A stretch of 64,000 bases of DNA from Chloroflexota bacterium (GTDB lineage: Bacteria; Chloroflexota; Anaerolineae; Caldilineales; Caldilineaceae): NCBI GenBank assembly GCA_003577005.1, contig QEUW01000001.1, positions 26,054-90,053 of the forward strand, written 5' to 3'. Below, piece by piece: positions 11,391 through 21,234 of this stretch (within the stretch, counting starts at the first letter, position 1; each line of letters starts with the position of its first letter). Both the position numbers and the translations under genes were made by a program. The notes under the pieces were generated by a model. It was not told the DNA's origin. It ran no database searches and was given only the letters and a program-made list of their open reading frames with translations.

Positions 11391-13616
11391 ATGTACACAA
11401 ATCTGCGGGCCAATTTGTTACTGCGCAGCTTGTTTTTCCTGCTAGCCATACTACTCGTAAGTTCATCAGCGCCATCCACGTACGCGCAAGGGATCATCAT
11501 CGATCCCCCTCTCCCACCGGCGCCAACGCCGCTGCTGACGGCGATCACGATTGCGCAACATAAGGTCGAGGCTGTGATCGACGGGCCGGTGGCCAACGTC
11601 CATGTGACACAAGTGTTTCGCAACGATACCGGTCGAACGGTCGAAGGGGTCTACATCTTCCCGCTGCCATCCGATGCGGCTGTGAGCGACTTCCAGATGA
11701 CCGTCGATGGGCAGGTGTTGGAAGGCAAGCTCCTGAACAAAGACGAGGCGCGGCGCATCTATGAAGAGATCGTGCGTCGCCAACGCGACCCGGCCTTGCT
11801 TGAATATATCGGTCGCAACCTCTTTCAGACCAGCGTCTTTCCCATCCCCGCGGGCGCCAGCCGGACGCTTGAATTGACCTACACACAGGTCATTGGGCAG
11901 CGAGCGGGACTTTACGAGTTCGTCTATCCGCTGCGTACGCACCAGTATGGCGCCAGACCGGTGGAATCACTGTCGATCACAATCGAGCTGCGCAACCAGC
12001 CTGGCCTACGCACGGTCTACAGCCCCCACTATGCTGTGCGTATCGATCGGGGGGAGGAAGACGACAGCGCCATTGTCGGCTATGAGGCAAACAATGTACA
12101 GCCTGAGCAAGATTTTGCGCTTCTCTTTGGCGTAGACAAGAACGCCATCGGGCTCAACGTGCTGAGCTATAAACCTGCCGGCGAGGATGGCTATTTTATC
12201 TTGCTGGCGGCGCCTGGAATCGACGTGGCCCCGAGCGAAGTTGTGGCACGTGACCTGGTGCTGGTGCTCGATGTCTCCGGGTCGATGCAAGGGCAGAAGA
12301 TTGCCCAGGCGCGCGAGGCGGCTCGCTATCTCGTCGACCAGCTCCACCCGGAGGATCGCTTCAACCTAATTGCCTTTAGCACGGGCGTCCGCCTCTGGCA
12401 GAACGAGTTGCAGCCCGCCAATGAGCAAGGTCGTAAGGCCGCTCATGCCTGGATCGACCGGCTCGAGGCGAGCGGCTCGACCGATATCAACCGTGCCCTG
12501 CTTGAAGGACTGGCGCAGTTCACCGGTGCCGGCAACAGTACGCGGCCGGCCTATATGCTCTTTGTGACCGATGGCCTCCCCACAATGGGTGAAGTCGAGC
12601 CAGAGCGCATCCTCAACAACACGCTCAACAACCGGCCCGACCGCACAATTCGCCTCTTCACCTTTGGCGTCGGCTATGATGTCAACACCGATCTGTTGGA
12701 CACATTGAGTCGCGAGTTGGGCGGGCGCAGCAGTTACGTTCAGCCCGAAGAGGCTATCGACGAAAAGATTGGTCAATTTTACGAGGGTATCAGTACTCCC
12801 GTACTAGTTGACATTTCGCTGAATTTTGGTACTGTTGTGACAGTGGATGAACTCTATCCTTACCCGCTGCCCGATCTCTTTGCTGGCGACCAGTTGGTGG
12901 TGGTGGGGCGCTACCGCAACGGCGGTCCCCTCACGGTGACGCTGCGGGGCACGGCCAACGGCGAGCGGTTGACCTACCAATATCCAGGCCGGCAACTGGC
13001 TACCGCTGGCGGGGACCCGTTTGTCGCCCGCTTGTGGGCCACACGCAAAATCGGCGTCCTGCTCGACCAGGTTCGCCGAAGTGGGCCACTTCAGGAGTTG
13101 GTGGATGAGATCGTCAAGCTGAGCCTCCAATTTGGGATCGTGACGCCTTACACTTCTTATCTCGTGCTAGAGCCAGAGATCGCTGAGGGAGCGACAGCGC
13201 CGGCCCAGGAGGCGAGACTCTACAGCCTTCGAGACCAGGCGGATGATGAGGTACGGGAGAGTGTGGCAGCGGCAGCAGCGGCGCCGGCCAGCGGTGAAGC
13301 TGCCGTGGCTGCCAGTGAGGTACGCAGCGAGCTGGCCAACGCCGCTAATATTCGCGAGACGGCGGGCGTGCGCTATGTCAACGGCAAGACCTTTGTCCGT
13401 CAGGCGCAGGTGGAGGGGGTCGACGGTCGTCTATACGACCTTTGGGTGGACACCACCTACAGCGAGAAGATGAAGGTGGAAACCGTGCTCTTTGGCAGTA
13501 CACGGTACTTTGCACTGCTCCGCCAACCCGAAATGGCTGCCTGGCTTGCCATTTCGCCGGAACTGGTGATCGTTGTTGGGCCGAACGAGGCAGTACGCGT
13601 GACGACGGTAGAGTAA
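11391..13616 (+). CDS. Secreted VIT and von Willebrand A domain protein
   Basis: 741 aa. A signal peptide covers residues 1-30 (LLLRSLFFLLAILLVSS, ending near TYAQG). The VIT domain follows at about 42-165 (HVTQVFRNDTGRTVEGVYIF, then IYEEIVRRQRDPALLEY). The VWA domain is at about 285-455 with an intact metal site: LVLDVSGSMQGQK, STDIN, FVTDGLP. This is the inter-alpha-trypsin-inhibitor heavy-chain layout, here in an exported bacterial protein, and probably mediates metal-dependent protein binding at the cell surface. An Ala-rich linker (VAAAAAAPASGEAAVAAS) precedes a small C-terminal region. The start at 11391 opens the signal peptide; earlier in-frame codons run through the repeat. Confidence 0.9.
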   Translation: MYTNLRANLLLRSLFFLLAILLVSSSAPSTYAQGIIIDPPLPPAPTPLLTAITIAQHKVEAVIDGPVANVHVTQVFRNDTGRTVEGVYIFPLPSDAAVSDFQMTVDGQVLEGKLLNKDEARRIYEEIVRRQRDPALLEYIGRNLFQTSVFPIPAGASRTLELTYTQVIGQRAGLYEFVYPLRTHQYGARPVESLSITIELRNQPGLRTVYSPHYAVRIDRGEEDDSAIVGYEANNVQPEQDFALLFGVDKNAIGLNVLSYKPAGEDGYFILLAAPGIDVAPSEVVARDLVLVLDVSGSMQGQKIAQAREAARYLVDQLHPEDRFNLIAFSTGVRLWQNELQPANEQGRKAAHAWIDRLEASGSTDINRALLEGLAQFTGAGNSTRPAYMLFVTDGLPTMGEVEPERILNNTLNNRPDRTIRLFTFGVGYDVNTDLLDTLSRELGGRSSYVQPEEAIDEKIGQFYEGISTPVLVDISLNFGTVVTVDELYPYPLPDLFAGDQLVVVGRYRNGGPLTVTLRGTANGERLTYQYPGRQLATAGGDPFVARLWATRKIGVLLDQVRRSGPLQELVDEIVKLSLQFGIVTPYTSYLVLEPEIAEGATAPAQEARLYSLRDQADDEVRESVAAAAAAPASGEAAVAASEVRSELANAANIRETAGVRYVNGKTFVRQAQVEGVDGRLYDLWVDTTYSEKMKVETVLFGSTRYFALLRQPEMAAWLAISPELVIVVGPNEAVRVTTVE

Positions 13617-13667
13617 GCGACGCGGCTAGCGGAAGCGGGTTCAAGCGTCCAGGTCGCTCTTACCCCT

Positions 13668-13697
13668 GGGAACGCCGTCGGAACACGCGGCGTTCCC
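13668..13697. terminator. Hairpin after the VIT/VWA gene
   Basis: GGGAACGCCG and CGGCGTTCCC are perfect 10-bp arms around a 10-nt loop, about 50 bp after the stop. No T-run follows, so it may be a rho-independent-like stop, an mRNA-stabilising stem or a repeat. Confidence 0.45.
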
Positions 13698-13959
13698 AAT
13701 CTGAATAATGAGGTTGTAAGATGGCGACTGTCAGGCTGGCATTGTCAAGATATGTTGCCTCCCCATATCCACAAGCGTATGCATCCTTACAGCCTCTACT
13801 ACCCTTTTCTATGCACACTGGGGAACAGGCAGTCTAGAAAATTCGTTCATGTTGATAATCCACATCAACGGGAGGATGTACTAAAGTAGTATCCTATGGC
13901 AGCATCGTACCAATAAATCGTTGACACGTTCCATCTAACCGGTGGTGCTACCACCTTGT

Positions 13960-13988
13960 TTGCCGAATGTAGAGGATTGTGCTATACT
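13960..13988 (+). promoter_or_regulatory. Candidate promoter for prkA
   Basis: TTGCCG, 17 bp, TATACT. It lies in a relatively AT-rich 620-bp gap (13617-14239) with no convincing gene, about 250 bp before prkA. The gap also holds the hairpin at 13668. Confidence 0.4.
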
Positions 13989-13989
13989 A

Positions 13990-14239
13990 TCAACCACTGG
14001 TTCGCCTAGTCCAACAACAGTGACGAGTTGTAGACGAAGTGCATGTTGTACTTCAGCGGCGTGATTCGTAGTTCCCCAAATACAGGTTCCCTCAGACGCC
14101 TGTATTGTCACGCTAAAGTACCAGGGTGGAGGGGCTAACCAGCTACTGGTTGGCCCATTTTGTCTCTCGTACGGGCGTAGAAACCGCGGTTTGAGTTCCC
14201 TCCCCGGTTTCAATTGTTCCATCAAGAGGTGTTTCATCT
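13990..14239 (+). promoter_or_regulatory. Structured leader of prkA with a terminator-like hairpin
   Basis: The predicted leader holds AATACAGG / CCTGTATT (about 14083-14110) and a strong stem GGGCTAACCAG (14132-14142) / CTGGTTGGCCC (14146-14156) followed by ATTTTG. Such a hairpin 80 nt before a start codon resembles an attenuator. I could not match it to a known riboswitch class. Confidence 0.35.
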
Positions 14240-16294
14240 ATGAATCCGACCATCCAGGCGAATGGGCACAGCCTCATTGAGGCAGTGCGTGAGCTTATGG
14301 ACGTACGATCTTTCCGTGACCACCACTGGGAAGGCTCGTTCGCCGACTATCTCGACATCGTTAAGCGAAACCCGAAAGTCGCGCGTAGCGCGTACCAGCG
14401 TATCTACGATATGATCATGTCGTACGGATACGAAACCTACACGCAGTTCCGGGAAGAGCTCATTCACTATCACTTCTTTGATGATCCTTTCGATAACGGC
14501 GCCGACGCCGTCTTTGGCTTGGACCGCCAACTGATGGACCTGGTCCAGGTTTTCCAGTCTGCTGCGCGTGGGTACGGCACCGAACGCCGTGTTCTGCTGT
14601 TACATGGCCCGGTTGGCAGCTCCAAAAGCACCATCGTACGCCTGCTCAAAAAGGGCTTACAAGCGTACTCGGCCACCGAAGAAGGCGCGCTTTATACCCT
14701 TGTTTGGGATACCGAAGATGGTCCTATGGAATGTCCCATGCATGAGGAGCCGCTGCATCTGATCCCGCCCGCAGTCCGGCCTACCGTATTGGCGGATCTC
14801 AACGAGAATAACATCTCCGAATACCGGATAGCCATCACCGGCGATCTCTGCCCGGCCTGCCGCCATGTCTTTCGCACCCTGATGGAGCACCATCAGGGCG
14901 ACTGGTCCAAGGTGATCGAACACATCAAGGTAAAGCGTCTGATCCTCTCTGAGCAAGACCGGATCGGCATCGGCACGTTCCAGCCAAAAGACGAGAAGAA
15001 CCAGGATTCCACCGAGCTAACCGGCGATATCAATTACCGTAAAATCGCTGAATATGGTTCGGACTCGGACCCGCGTGCGTTCAACTTCGACGGCGAACTC
15101 AACATTGCCAATCGTGGCATTGTAGAGTTTGTCGAGTTGCTCAAACTGGATGTGGCCTTTCTCTACGACCTGTTGACTGCCTCGCAAGAGCATAAGATCA
15201 AACCCAAGAAGTTTGCACAGACAGACATCGATGAGGTGATCATTGGTCATACCAATGAGCCGGAGTATCGCAAGTTGCTAGCCAACGAATACATGGAGGC
15301 GCTACGCGACCGCACGGTCAAGATCGATATCCCCTATGTTACCCGTTTCCGCGACGAAGTGCAGATCTACGAACGCGACTTCAACAACCGCACCGTCTTG
15401 GGCAAACACATTGCTCCTCACACGCTTGAACTGGCGGCCATGTGGGCAGTCGTTACTCGCATGGAGGAGCCCAAACATGCCGGCTTGACACTCTTGCAGA
15501 AGCTCAAACTCTATGACGGTCGCTCACTACCCGGCTTTACCGAAGATGCTGTGCGCGAGCTCAAGTCGGTCGCCTCGCAAGAAGGGATGCAGGGCATTTC
15601 GCCGCGCTATATCCAGGACAAACTCTCAAATGCCCTGGTGGCGCACGGTGCGATGGGCTGTCTCAACCCCTTTGTTGTGCTGCGGGAGCTGGAGGCGGGC
15701 CTCAGGCACCACTCACTCATCACCAACGAGCGTGATCGAGAGCGTTATGCCCTGTTGCTCAATGATGTGCGGCAGGAATATGATGAGATCGTCAAGAATG
15801 AGGTACAGCGGGCCATCACAGCAGACGAGTCGGCCATCTCCCGACTGGCTGCCAACTACATCGATAACGTCAAGGCCTATACGCTGCGGCAGAAAGTGAA
15901 GAATCCCTTCACCGGCCGCGACGAAGAGCCCGACGAACGGCTGATGCGCTCCATCGAGAAGAAGATCGACATCCCCGAAAGTCGCAAAGATGATTTCCGC
16001 CGCGAGATCATGAACTATATCGGTGCGTTGGCGATCGACGGCAAGAAGTTCGAGTGGAATTCCAATGAGCGGTTGCGCAAGGCGCTCGAACTCAAGCTCT
16101 TTGAAGACCAGAAGGACAGCATCAAGCTGACCAGCCTGGTCAGCAGCGTCATCGATCAGGAGACGCAGGAGAAGATCGATGTGGTGAAGGCCCGGCTGAT
16201 CAAGAACTACGGCTACTGCGACATCTGCGCCACGGATGTGCTCAACTATGTGGCAAGCATCTTTGCCCGCGGCGACGTAAAGGCGACGCAGTGA
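14240..16294 (+). CDS. prkA: PrkA-type AAA serine protein kinase/protease
   Basis: 684 aa, the usual length. The Walker A is GPVGSSKST at residues 123-131 in an AAA domain, and the C-terminal PrkA domain follows. Characteristic blocks include [45 protein letters not shown] and [20 protein letters not shown]. Homologues (YeaG, B. subtilis PrkA) act in stationary phase, nutrient stress or sporulation; kinase and protease activities have both been reported. It is the first gene of a prkA - yeaH-like - spoVR set. The link is conserved in many bacteria, so a shared stress role is likely here. Confidence 0.95.
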   Translation: MNPTIQANGHSLIEAVRELMDVRSFRDHHWEGSFADYLDIVKRNPKVARSAYQRIYDMIMSYGYETYTQFREELIHYHFFDDPFDNGADAVFGLDRQLMDLVQVFQSAARGYGTERRVLLLHGPVGSSKSTIVRLLKKGLQAYSATEEGALYTLVWDTEDGPMECPMHEEPLHLIPPAVRPTVLADLNENNISEYRIAITGDLCPACRHVFRTLMEHHQGDWSKVIEHIKVKRLILSEQDRIGIGTFQPKDEKNQDSTELTGDINYRKIAEYGSDSDPRAFNFDGELNIANRGIVEFVELLKLDVAFLYDLLTASQEHKIKPKKFAQTDIDEVIIGHTNEPEYRKLLANEYMEALRDRTVKIDIPYVTRFRDEVQIYERDFNNRTVLGKHIAPHTLELAAMWAVVTRMEEPKHAGLTLLQKLKLYDGRSLPGFTEDAVRELKSVASQEGMQGISPRYIQDKLSNALVAHGAMGCLNPFVVLRELEAGLRHHSLITNERDRERYALLLNDVRQEYDEIVKNEVQRAITADESAISRLAANYIDNVKAYTLRQKVKNPFTGRDEEPDERLMRSIEKKIDIPESRKDDFRREIMNYIGALAIDGKKFEWNSNERLRKALELKLFEDQKDSIKLTSLVSSVIDQETQEKIDVVKARLIKNYGYCDICATDVLNYVASIFARGDVKATQ

Positions 16295-16352
16295 TGCGTG
16301 ATGCGTAATGCGTGATGCGTAACTCAGCTATCACGGATTACGCATCACGTAT
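16294..16352. repeat. GTGATGCGTAATGC-word palindrome, copy 1
   Basis: The left arm ATGCGTGATGCGTAATGCG and the right arm ATTACGCATCACG form a hairpin between prkA and the next gene, starting at the prkA stop. The same words recur at 42710-42752. Confidence 0.7.
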
Positions 16353-16390
16353 TAGCTTGTTGATAATACTCGTTCATCGAGAGCCACATT

Positions 16391-17488
16391 ATGTCTCACA
16401 TTGAACAAGATACTTCCCGCTATCGAGAGATCGTACGCGGGAAGATCAAGCAGAATCTGCGCCGGTATATGACCGACGGCCAGCTCATTGGGCGCCAGGG
16501 CAAAGACCTGGTGCGTATTCCGGTGCCTCAGGTCGATCTGCCCCATTTTACCTTTGGCAAGATGGGCAGTGGCGGCGTAGGTCAGGGGCCCGGCCAGCCG
16601 GGCGATATTCTCAGCCCCGGCCAGCCGGGCGACGGCGAAGGTGGAGCCGGTGAGGCGCCGGGCCAGCACATCCTGGAAGCCGAAATTTCCATCGATGAAC
16701 TGGTGCAGATGCTGGCCGAGGAGTTGGAGCTGCCGCGCATCGAACCCAAAGGCAAGAAGAACATCCAGACCGATGTCACGCGCTACACCGACATCCGCAA
16801 GGTAGGGCCTGAATCACTCCGCCACTTCAAGCGGACCTACCGGGAGGCGCTCAAACGGCAGATCATGTCGGGCGAGTATGACCCCCGGCGGCCTGTGATC
16901 GTGCCCGTACGTGAAGATCGCCGCTACCGCTCGTACGAGACGAAGCCGGTGCCCGAGTCGAATGCCGTTATCATCTATATGATGGATGTCTCGGGCTCCA
17001 TGGGCGAGCGAGAGAAGCGGTTGGTGCGCATGACAGCATTCTGGATCGATGCCTGGCTCAAGAACAACTACCGCAACGTCCACCGTCGCTATATCGTCCA
17101 CGACGCCGCCGCCACCGAAGTAGACGAGGAGACCTTCTACCACCTCCACCAGAGCGGTGGCACCAAGATCTCGTCGGCGCTACACGTTTGCGAACAACTG
17201 CTCCAGACCCAATATTCACCCAACGACTGGAATATCTATCTCTTCCAGTTCTCTGATGGCGACAACTTTGCCAGTGATAATGACCGTGCGCTGGAGATCA
17301 TCCAACACGCCCTGCTACCGGCAGCTAATCTCTATTGCTATGGTCAGGTCGACCAGCGTCATTATAGCGATTCCTTTCTCGAAGTACTCTCTGATCTAGG
17401 TGAGATGGAAAACCTGGTCATGACGCGCATCCCCAACGATGATGCGATCTACGATGCCATCAAGGAATTTCTCGGTAAAGGCAAGTAA
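16391..17488 (+). CDS. YeaH/YhbH family protein (DUF444)
   Basis: 365 aa. The N-terminus DTSRYREIVRGKIKQNLRRY and the later EYDPRRPVIVPVREDRRYRSYE are DUF444 hallmarks. A glycine/proline-rich low-complexity stretch (about 60-95) is typical. A VWA-like metal site, MDVSGSMGEREK, lies near residue 200, with TKISSAL as the matching Thr/Ser loop. It works with PrkA in stress and stationary-phase adaptation in enterobacteria; the molecular role is not settled. It is the middle gene of the three-gene set. Confidence 0.93.
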   Translation: MSHIEQDTSRYREIVRGKIKQNLRRYMTDGQLIGRQGKDLVRIPVPQVDLPHFTFGKMGSGGVGQGPGQPGDILSPGQPGDGEGGAGEAPGQHILEAEISIDELVQMLAEELELPRIEPKGKKNIQTDVTRYTDIRKVGPESLRHFKRTYREALKRQIMSGEYDPRRPVIVPVREDRRYRSYETKPVPESNAVIIYMMDVSGSMGEREKRLVRMTAFWIDAWLKNNYRNVHRRYIVHDAAATEVDEETFYHLHQSGGTKISSALHVCEQLLQTQYSPNDWNIYLFQFSDGDNFASDNDRALEIIQHALLPAANLYCYGQVDQRHYSDSFLEVLSDLGEMENLVMTRIPNDDAIYDAIKEFLGKGK

Positions 17489-17586
17489 TGGTCAATTGTC
17501 AATGGTAAATTATCAATTGTTAAGGTCGGCTGCCAGACAACGGTGCCATTAACAACTGACCGTTGACAATTCACCGTTGACAATTA
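17488..17586. repeat. CAATTGTCAATGGT-word palindrome
   Basis: The left arm TCAATTGTCAATGGTAAATT and TCAATTGTTAA pair with TTAACAACTGACCGTTGACA and the following complementary words. It starts at the last base of the previous stop codon and ends 11 bp before the spoVR start, next to its ribosome site. Confidence 0.65.
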
Positions 17587-17597
17587 GAAGGGGGGTT

Positions 17598-19103
17598 ATG
17601 ACTTTCTCGAGTGTATTGCCTCGTGAGTTGCAGGAGATCGAGGCTGAGATTTTGGAATATGCAGGCGCCGAGGGGTTGGATTTTCCCGAAGTGCGCTTTG
17701 TGATGCTTGATTTCAACCAGATGAACCAGATAGCGGCCTACGATGGGTTTCCCAGTCGCTATCCACACTGGCGGTTTGGCATGGAGTATGAGCGGCTGCG
17801 CAAGAGCTATGCCTATGGGCTGCACCGCATCTATGAGATGGTCATCAACACCGACCCGTGTTATGCCTATCTGCTCGCCAGCAACCTACCCATCGACCAG
17901 AAGCTGGTGATGGCGCACGTTTACGGCCACGCCGATTTTTTCAAGAATAACCTCTGGTTCGACTATACGAACCGGCGGATGCTCGATGACATGGCGAATC
18001 ATGCTACCCGGATGCGCCGCTATGTAGACAAGTATGGGTTGGATGAAGTCGAGACCTTTGTCGACCGCTGTCTTTCGTTGGACAACCTCATCGACCTCCA
18101 CGGCCCCGGCATCCTGCGGCAGCCAAGCCGGGTCCCGGCAACCGAAGACTCGGAACCAGATACGGGCCGGTTGCCCAACGAGCGGGAATATATGGATTCG
18201 TACATCAATCCGCCCGAATATCTGGAAGCCCAGCGCGAACGATACAAACAGGAACAGCAGAAAGAGCAGAGATTTCCGGCCAATTCTCAGCGCGATGTGC
18301 TGCTCTTTCTGCTCGAATATGCACCGTTGGCGTCGTGGCAACAAGATATTTTGGGCATTGTCCGCGACGAATCGTACTATTTCTCACCCCAACGCCAGAC
18401 CAAGATCATGAACGAGGGCTGGGCGACTTACTGGCATTCGCACATTATGACCCGCCATGCCCTCAAGCCCGAGGAGTTGATCGACTACGCCGACCATCAC
18501 TCCGGCACGGTGGCAACGTCACCAGGGAGACTCAACCCTTATAAGCTGGGTGTCGAACTCTTCCGCGATATCGAGGACCGGTGGAACCGGGGCGCGTTTG
18601 GCGCTGAATACGAAGATTGCACCGACCAGCGCGCACGGGCCAACTGGGACCGGCAACTGGGTGAGGGGATCAAGAAGATCTTTGAGGTGCGCCGCATTTA
18701 CAACGATGTCGGCTTTATCGACGAATTTCTAACGCGTGAGTTTGCCGAGGAGCACCAGCTCTTTACCTATCGCTATAACCCGCACGGTAATCACTATGAG
18801 ATCGAAAGCCGCGAGTTCGAGGATATCAAGCGCCAGTTGCTCTTCCAGTTGACCAACTTTGGCGAACCGATCATCGAGGTAGCGGACGCAAATTACCAAA
18901 ATCGGGGTGAACTCTACCTCACCCACCACTGGGAAGAGGTGGATCTGCGGCTTGACTATGCGCAGGCCACCCTCGAAAATCTCCACGCCCTTTGGGACCG
19001 CCCGGTCCATATCGAGACGACGTTGACCGAAAAAGGCCAGGCGCTGCTCTCGTTCGACGGCAAACAGCACACCAGCCGTCTGCTCCAACGGGCCAAATCA
19101 TAG
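17598..19103 (+). CDS. spoVR: SpoVR family protein
   Basis: 501 aa. Family blocks are clear: HVYGHADFFKNNLWFDYTNR (His-rich metal-like motif), DVLLFLLEYAPLASWQQDIL, IMNEGWATYWHSHIM and YKLGVELFRDIEDRWNRG. The start at 17598 follows AGAAGGGGGG; the ATG at 17577 lies in the repeat. SpoVR is needed for the spore cortex in Bacillus but is widespread in non-sporulating bacteria, where it is co-inherited with PrkA and YeaH. No sporulation gene is visible here, so a general stress role is more likely. Confidence 0.95.
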   Translation: MTFSSVLPRELQEIEAEILEYAGAEGLDFPEVRFVMLDFNQMNQIAAYDGFPSRYPHWRFGMEYERLRKSYAYGLHRIYEMVINTDPCYAYLLASNLPIDQKLVMAHVYGHADFFKNNLWFDYTNRRMLDDMANHATRMRRYVDKYGLDEVETFVDRCLSLDNLIDLHGPGILRQPSRVPATEDSEPDTGRLPNEREYMDSYINPPEYLEAQRERYKQEQQKEQRFPANSQRDVLLFLLEYAPLASWQQDILGIVRDESYYFSPQRQTKIMNEGWATYWHSHIMTRHALKPEELIDYADHHSGTVATSPGRLNPYKLGVELFRDIEDRWNRGAFGAEYEDCTDQRARANWDRQLGEGIKKIFEVRRIYNDVGFIDEFLTREFAEEHQLFTYRYNPHGNHYEIESREFEDIKRQLLFQLTNFGEPIIEVADANYQNRGELYLTHHWEEVDLRLDYAQATLENLHALWDRPVHIETTLTEKGQALLSFDGKQHTSRLLQRAKS

Positions 19104-19171
19104 GGCAAGATGACATCTTGCCCCAACTCTACCCAGATGGCTTCAGGGGACAAGCTGACATCTTGTCCCCT
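19103..19171. terminator. Pair of related hairpins between convergent genes
   Basis: GGGCAAGATGACATCTTGCCC (19103-19123) and AGGGGACAAG with CTTGTCCCCT (19145-19171) share the word ACAAGATGTC. They sit between the convergent stops of spoVR and the PhyH gene. They may act as a bidirectional terminator, or may be another repeat family. Confidence 0.5.
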
Positions 19172-19177
19172 ACCTTT

Positions 19178-20086
19178 TCACCGCTTTCCATCTTTACTAC
19201 AACCACCCTCACCGCTGGGCCGCACAAAGGGCCGGGCGATGTCATCGTAGCCTTTCCAGGCGTACGGGTCGCGGCCGGCGATGATCTCCACGTCGCGATA
19301 GTCGGCAATCGCCATGTGTGTGCCTTCGGGTGGTGTACGCCAGGGTAAGAGCGTCTCAGCGCTGCAATAATGATTGACCAGCACGCGCCGGTAGCCACTT
19401 TGTGCCCGGTTGGGCAACGAACGGTGGAGCAAATAGCCGTTAAAGAAGACGATGGCGCCCGCCGGCACCTCTACCGGAATAGCATCGTCGTCGCTGTAGG
19501 GGAAATAGATGGCCTCTCCGGTGCAGTCAAAGCGCCGGTCCTCGTGTTGGCGTTGCGGCCAGATGATCCCGTGCTTGTGCGAGCCGGGGATGACCCACAG
19601 ACAGCCGTTCTCGACGGTGGCATCGTCCATGGCGATCCAGCCGCCGGTGAGCGAGCGGTCGCGAGTGGGGATGAAGTACTCGTCCTGATGCCACGCCTGC
19701 CCCGGCTTGCCCGACGCCTTGATAAAGAGCATCGACTGCATACATTTGACGTTGGGCCCGATGATCTGGGTCAGCACATCGACCATGACCCGCTGCGCCA
19801 GATAGTGCTTCATCACCGGCGACAGCTTGTGCGGAAAGTGAATGCAGAGATACCGGCGCAGCACATCATCATCGCTCTCGTCGGGGTCAGCGGGCGTAAC
19901 ACCCCGGACTTCGCCCAGTTGGCCCCGGCAAAGGCCGGTTGTCTCCTGGCGCAGTTCATCGACTTCGCCAGGGGTGAGTGCATCGGCGACGATCAGATAG
20001 CCGTTCTCCTCATAAAAAGCCTTGAGGTCCGAAGACGCCGGCGAGGTAGTCGTCTGATGTCCATTAACCGCAACCAGGGTTGACAT
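19178..20086 (-). CDS. Phytanoyl-CoA dioxygenase (PhyH) family oxygenase
   Basis: 302 aa Fe(II)/2-oxoglutarate dioxygenase. The iron ligands are expected in AWHQDEYF (His-x-Asp) and LLHRSLPN (distal His). GGWIAMDDATVENGCLWVIPG is the PhyH core, followed by PGSHKHG. Members hydroxylate fatty acyl, ectoine, phosphonate or secondary-metabolite substrates. There is no neighbour that fixes the substrate. Convergent with spoVR; 240 bp separate its start from the next plus-strand gene. Confidence 0.88.
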   Translation of the reverse strand: MSTLVAVNGHQTTTSPASSDLKAFYEENGYLIVADALTPGEVDELRQETTGLCRGQLGEVRGVTPADPDESDDDVLRRYLCIHFPHKLSPVMKHYLAQRVMVDVLTQIIGPNVKCMQSMLFIKASGKPGQAWHQDEYFIPTRDRSLTGGWIAMDDATVENGCLWVIPGSHKHGIIWPQRQHEDRRFDCTGEAIYFPYSDDDAIPVEVPAGAIVFFNGYLLHRSLPNRAQSGYRRVLVNHYCSAETLLPWRTPPEGTHMAIADYRDVEIIAGRDPYAWKGYDDIARPFVRPSGEGGCSKDGKR

Positions 20087-20327
20087 AACAAGCTCCTTTG
20101 CAATGTCTAGCGTGAAAACAGGATAGCCCGATCATACCATTGCACCCCCTGTCGGACAAGCTCGCTCCGGCTTGAAGCAGGGCTTGAAGGTAGGGCTATT
20201 TTATATTGCGGAAAATCGTATTTCATTATCTCCCTCAAATTCTTGGAGCCACCCGGCTAGCGGCTGATTCTTGCGCGCGGGCTCAATTTCTGGCATGATT
20301 ACTGGGTTCAACCAGGGAGGAAACAGA

Positions 20328-21224
20328 ATGAACCAACCACTTCGCACCGTCGGTATCATCAGCCCGGGTGATATGGGGCATGTAGTCGGCCAGGTCTTAA
20401 AGACTCACGGTCTGCGCGTTGTGACCAGCCTGAACGAACGCAGCGCCCGCACCCGCGATCTGGCCGCCCAAGCCGGCATCGAGGATGTTGGCGGCTATCC
20501 AGAGTTAGTCGAGATCGCCGACATGGTGCTATCGATTCTTGTCCCAGCGGAGGCTGTTGCCGCAGCGCAACAAATTGCAACAGCGTTGTCTGGCGCCAGG
20601 GCAGATCTCACATTTGTCGATTGCAACGCTATCGCGCCGCAGACGGTGCAACAGATCGAACAGATCATCAAGGATGCGGGAGGGCGCTTTGTAGACGCCT
20701 CGATCATCGGCCCGCCGCCGCGCCGATTTGAGGCGACGCGCTTCTATGCATCCGGGGAGAACGCGGCTGATTTTGCCCGCCTCGCTCACTACGGGCTAAA
20801 CGTCATCGTGCTCGATGGCCCGGCGGGGCAGGCTTCGGCGCTCAAGATGTGCTACGCTGCGCTCACCAAGGGTTTTACCGCACTCTGCACCGAGTTGCTT
20901 ACGGCAGCCGAGGCCCTGGGCGTTGCGGATGCATTGGCAGATGAGTTCGAACTCAGCCAGGCCAACGTTCTACAGCAGATAAACCGCTCGCTCCCCGGCA
21001 TGCCCCCCAAAGCACACCGCTGGATAGGCGAAATGGAGGAGATCGCCCAGACCTTTGCCCATGTAGGGCTCACCCCGCAAATTCTCGCTGGCGCTGCCGG
21101 TATGTACCGGCTGGTGAGCGAAAGTGCGCTCGCCGGCCGTACGCCAGAAGATACAACACCGCCACCCACGGCTCGAAAAATTGCCGCTGCCCTAGCACAA
21201 CATCTTTCAGATAGAACAACATAG
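20328..21224 (+). CDS. NAD(P)-dependent oxidoreductase of the 6-phosphogluconate/beta-hydroxyacid dehydrogenase type (DUF1932 C-terminus)
   Basis: 298 aa. The Rossmann N-terminus is TVGIISPGDMGHVVGQVLKT, then FVDCNAIAPQTVQQI and IIGPPPRRF. The C-terminal helical domain (DGPAGQASALKMCYAALTKG) matches DUF1932 with its Lys. The start at 20328 is preceded by AGGGAGGAAACAG; an earlier in-frame ATG at 20271 lacks one. It ends 10 bp before the alpha/beta hydrolase, so the two are likely one operon. The substrate is unknown, probably a hydroxy acid. Confidence 0.85.
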   Translation: MNQPLRTVGIISPGDMGHVVGQVLKTHGLRVVTSLNERSARTRDLAAQAGIEDVGGYPELVEIADMVLSILVPAEAVAAAQQIATALSGARADLTFVDCNAIAPQTVQQIEQIIKDAGGRFVDASIIGPPPRRFEATRFYASGENAADFARLAHYGLNVIVLDGPAGQASALKMCYAALTKGFTALCTELLTAAEALGVADALADEFELSQANVLQQINRSLPGMPPKAHRWIGEMEEIAQTFAHVGLTPQILAGAAGMYRLVSESALAGRTPEDTTPPPTARKIAAALAQHLSDRTT

Positions 21225-21234
21225 GGGGGACCTT

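Noticed and set aside
13935..14237. 100-codon minus-strand ORF upstream of prkA
   Set aside because: No recognisable protein, lies wholly in the prkA leader, and its sequence follows the hairpins there.
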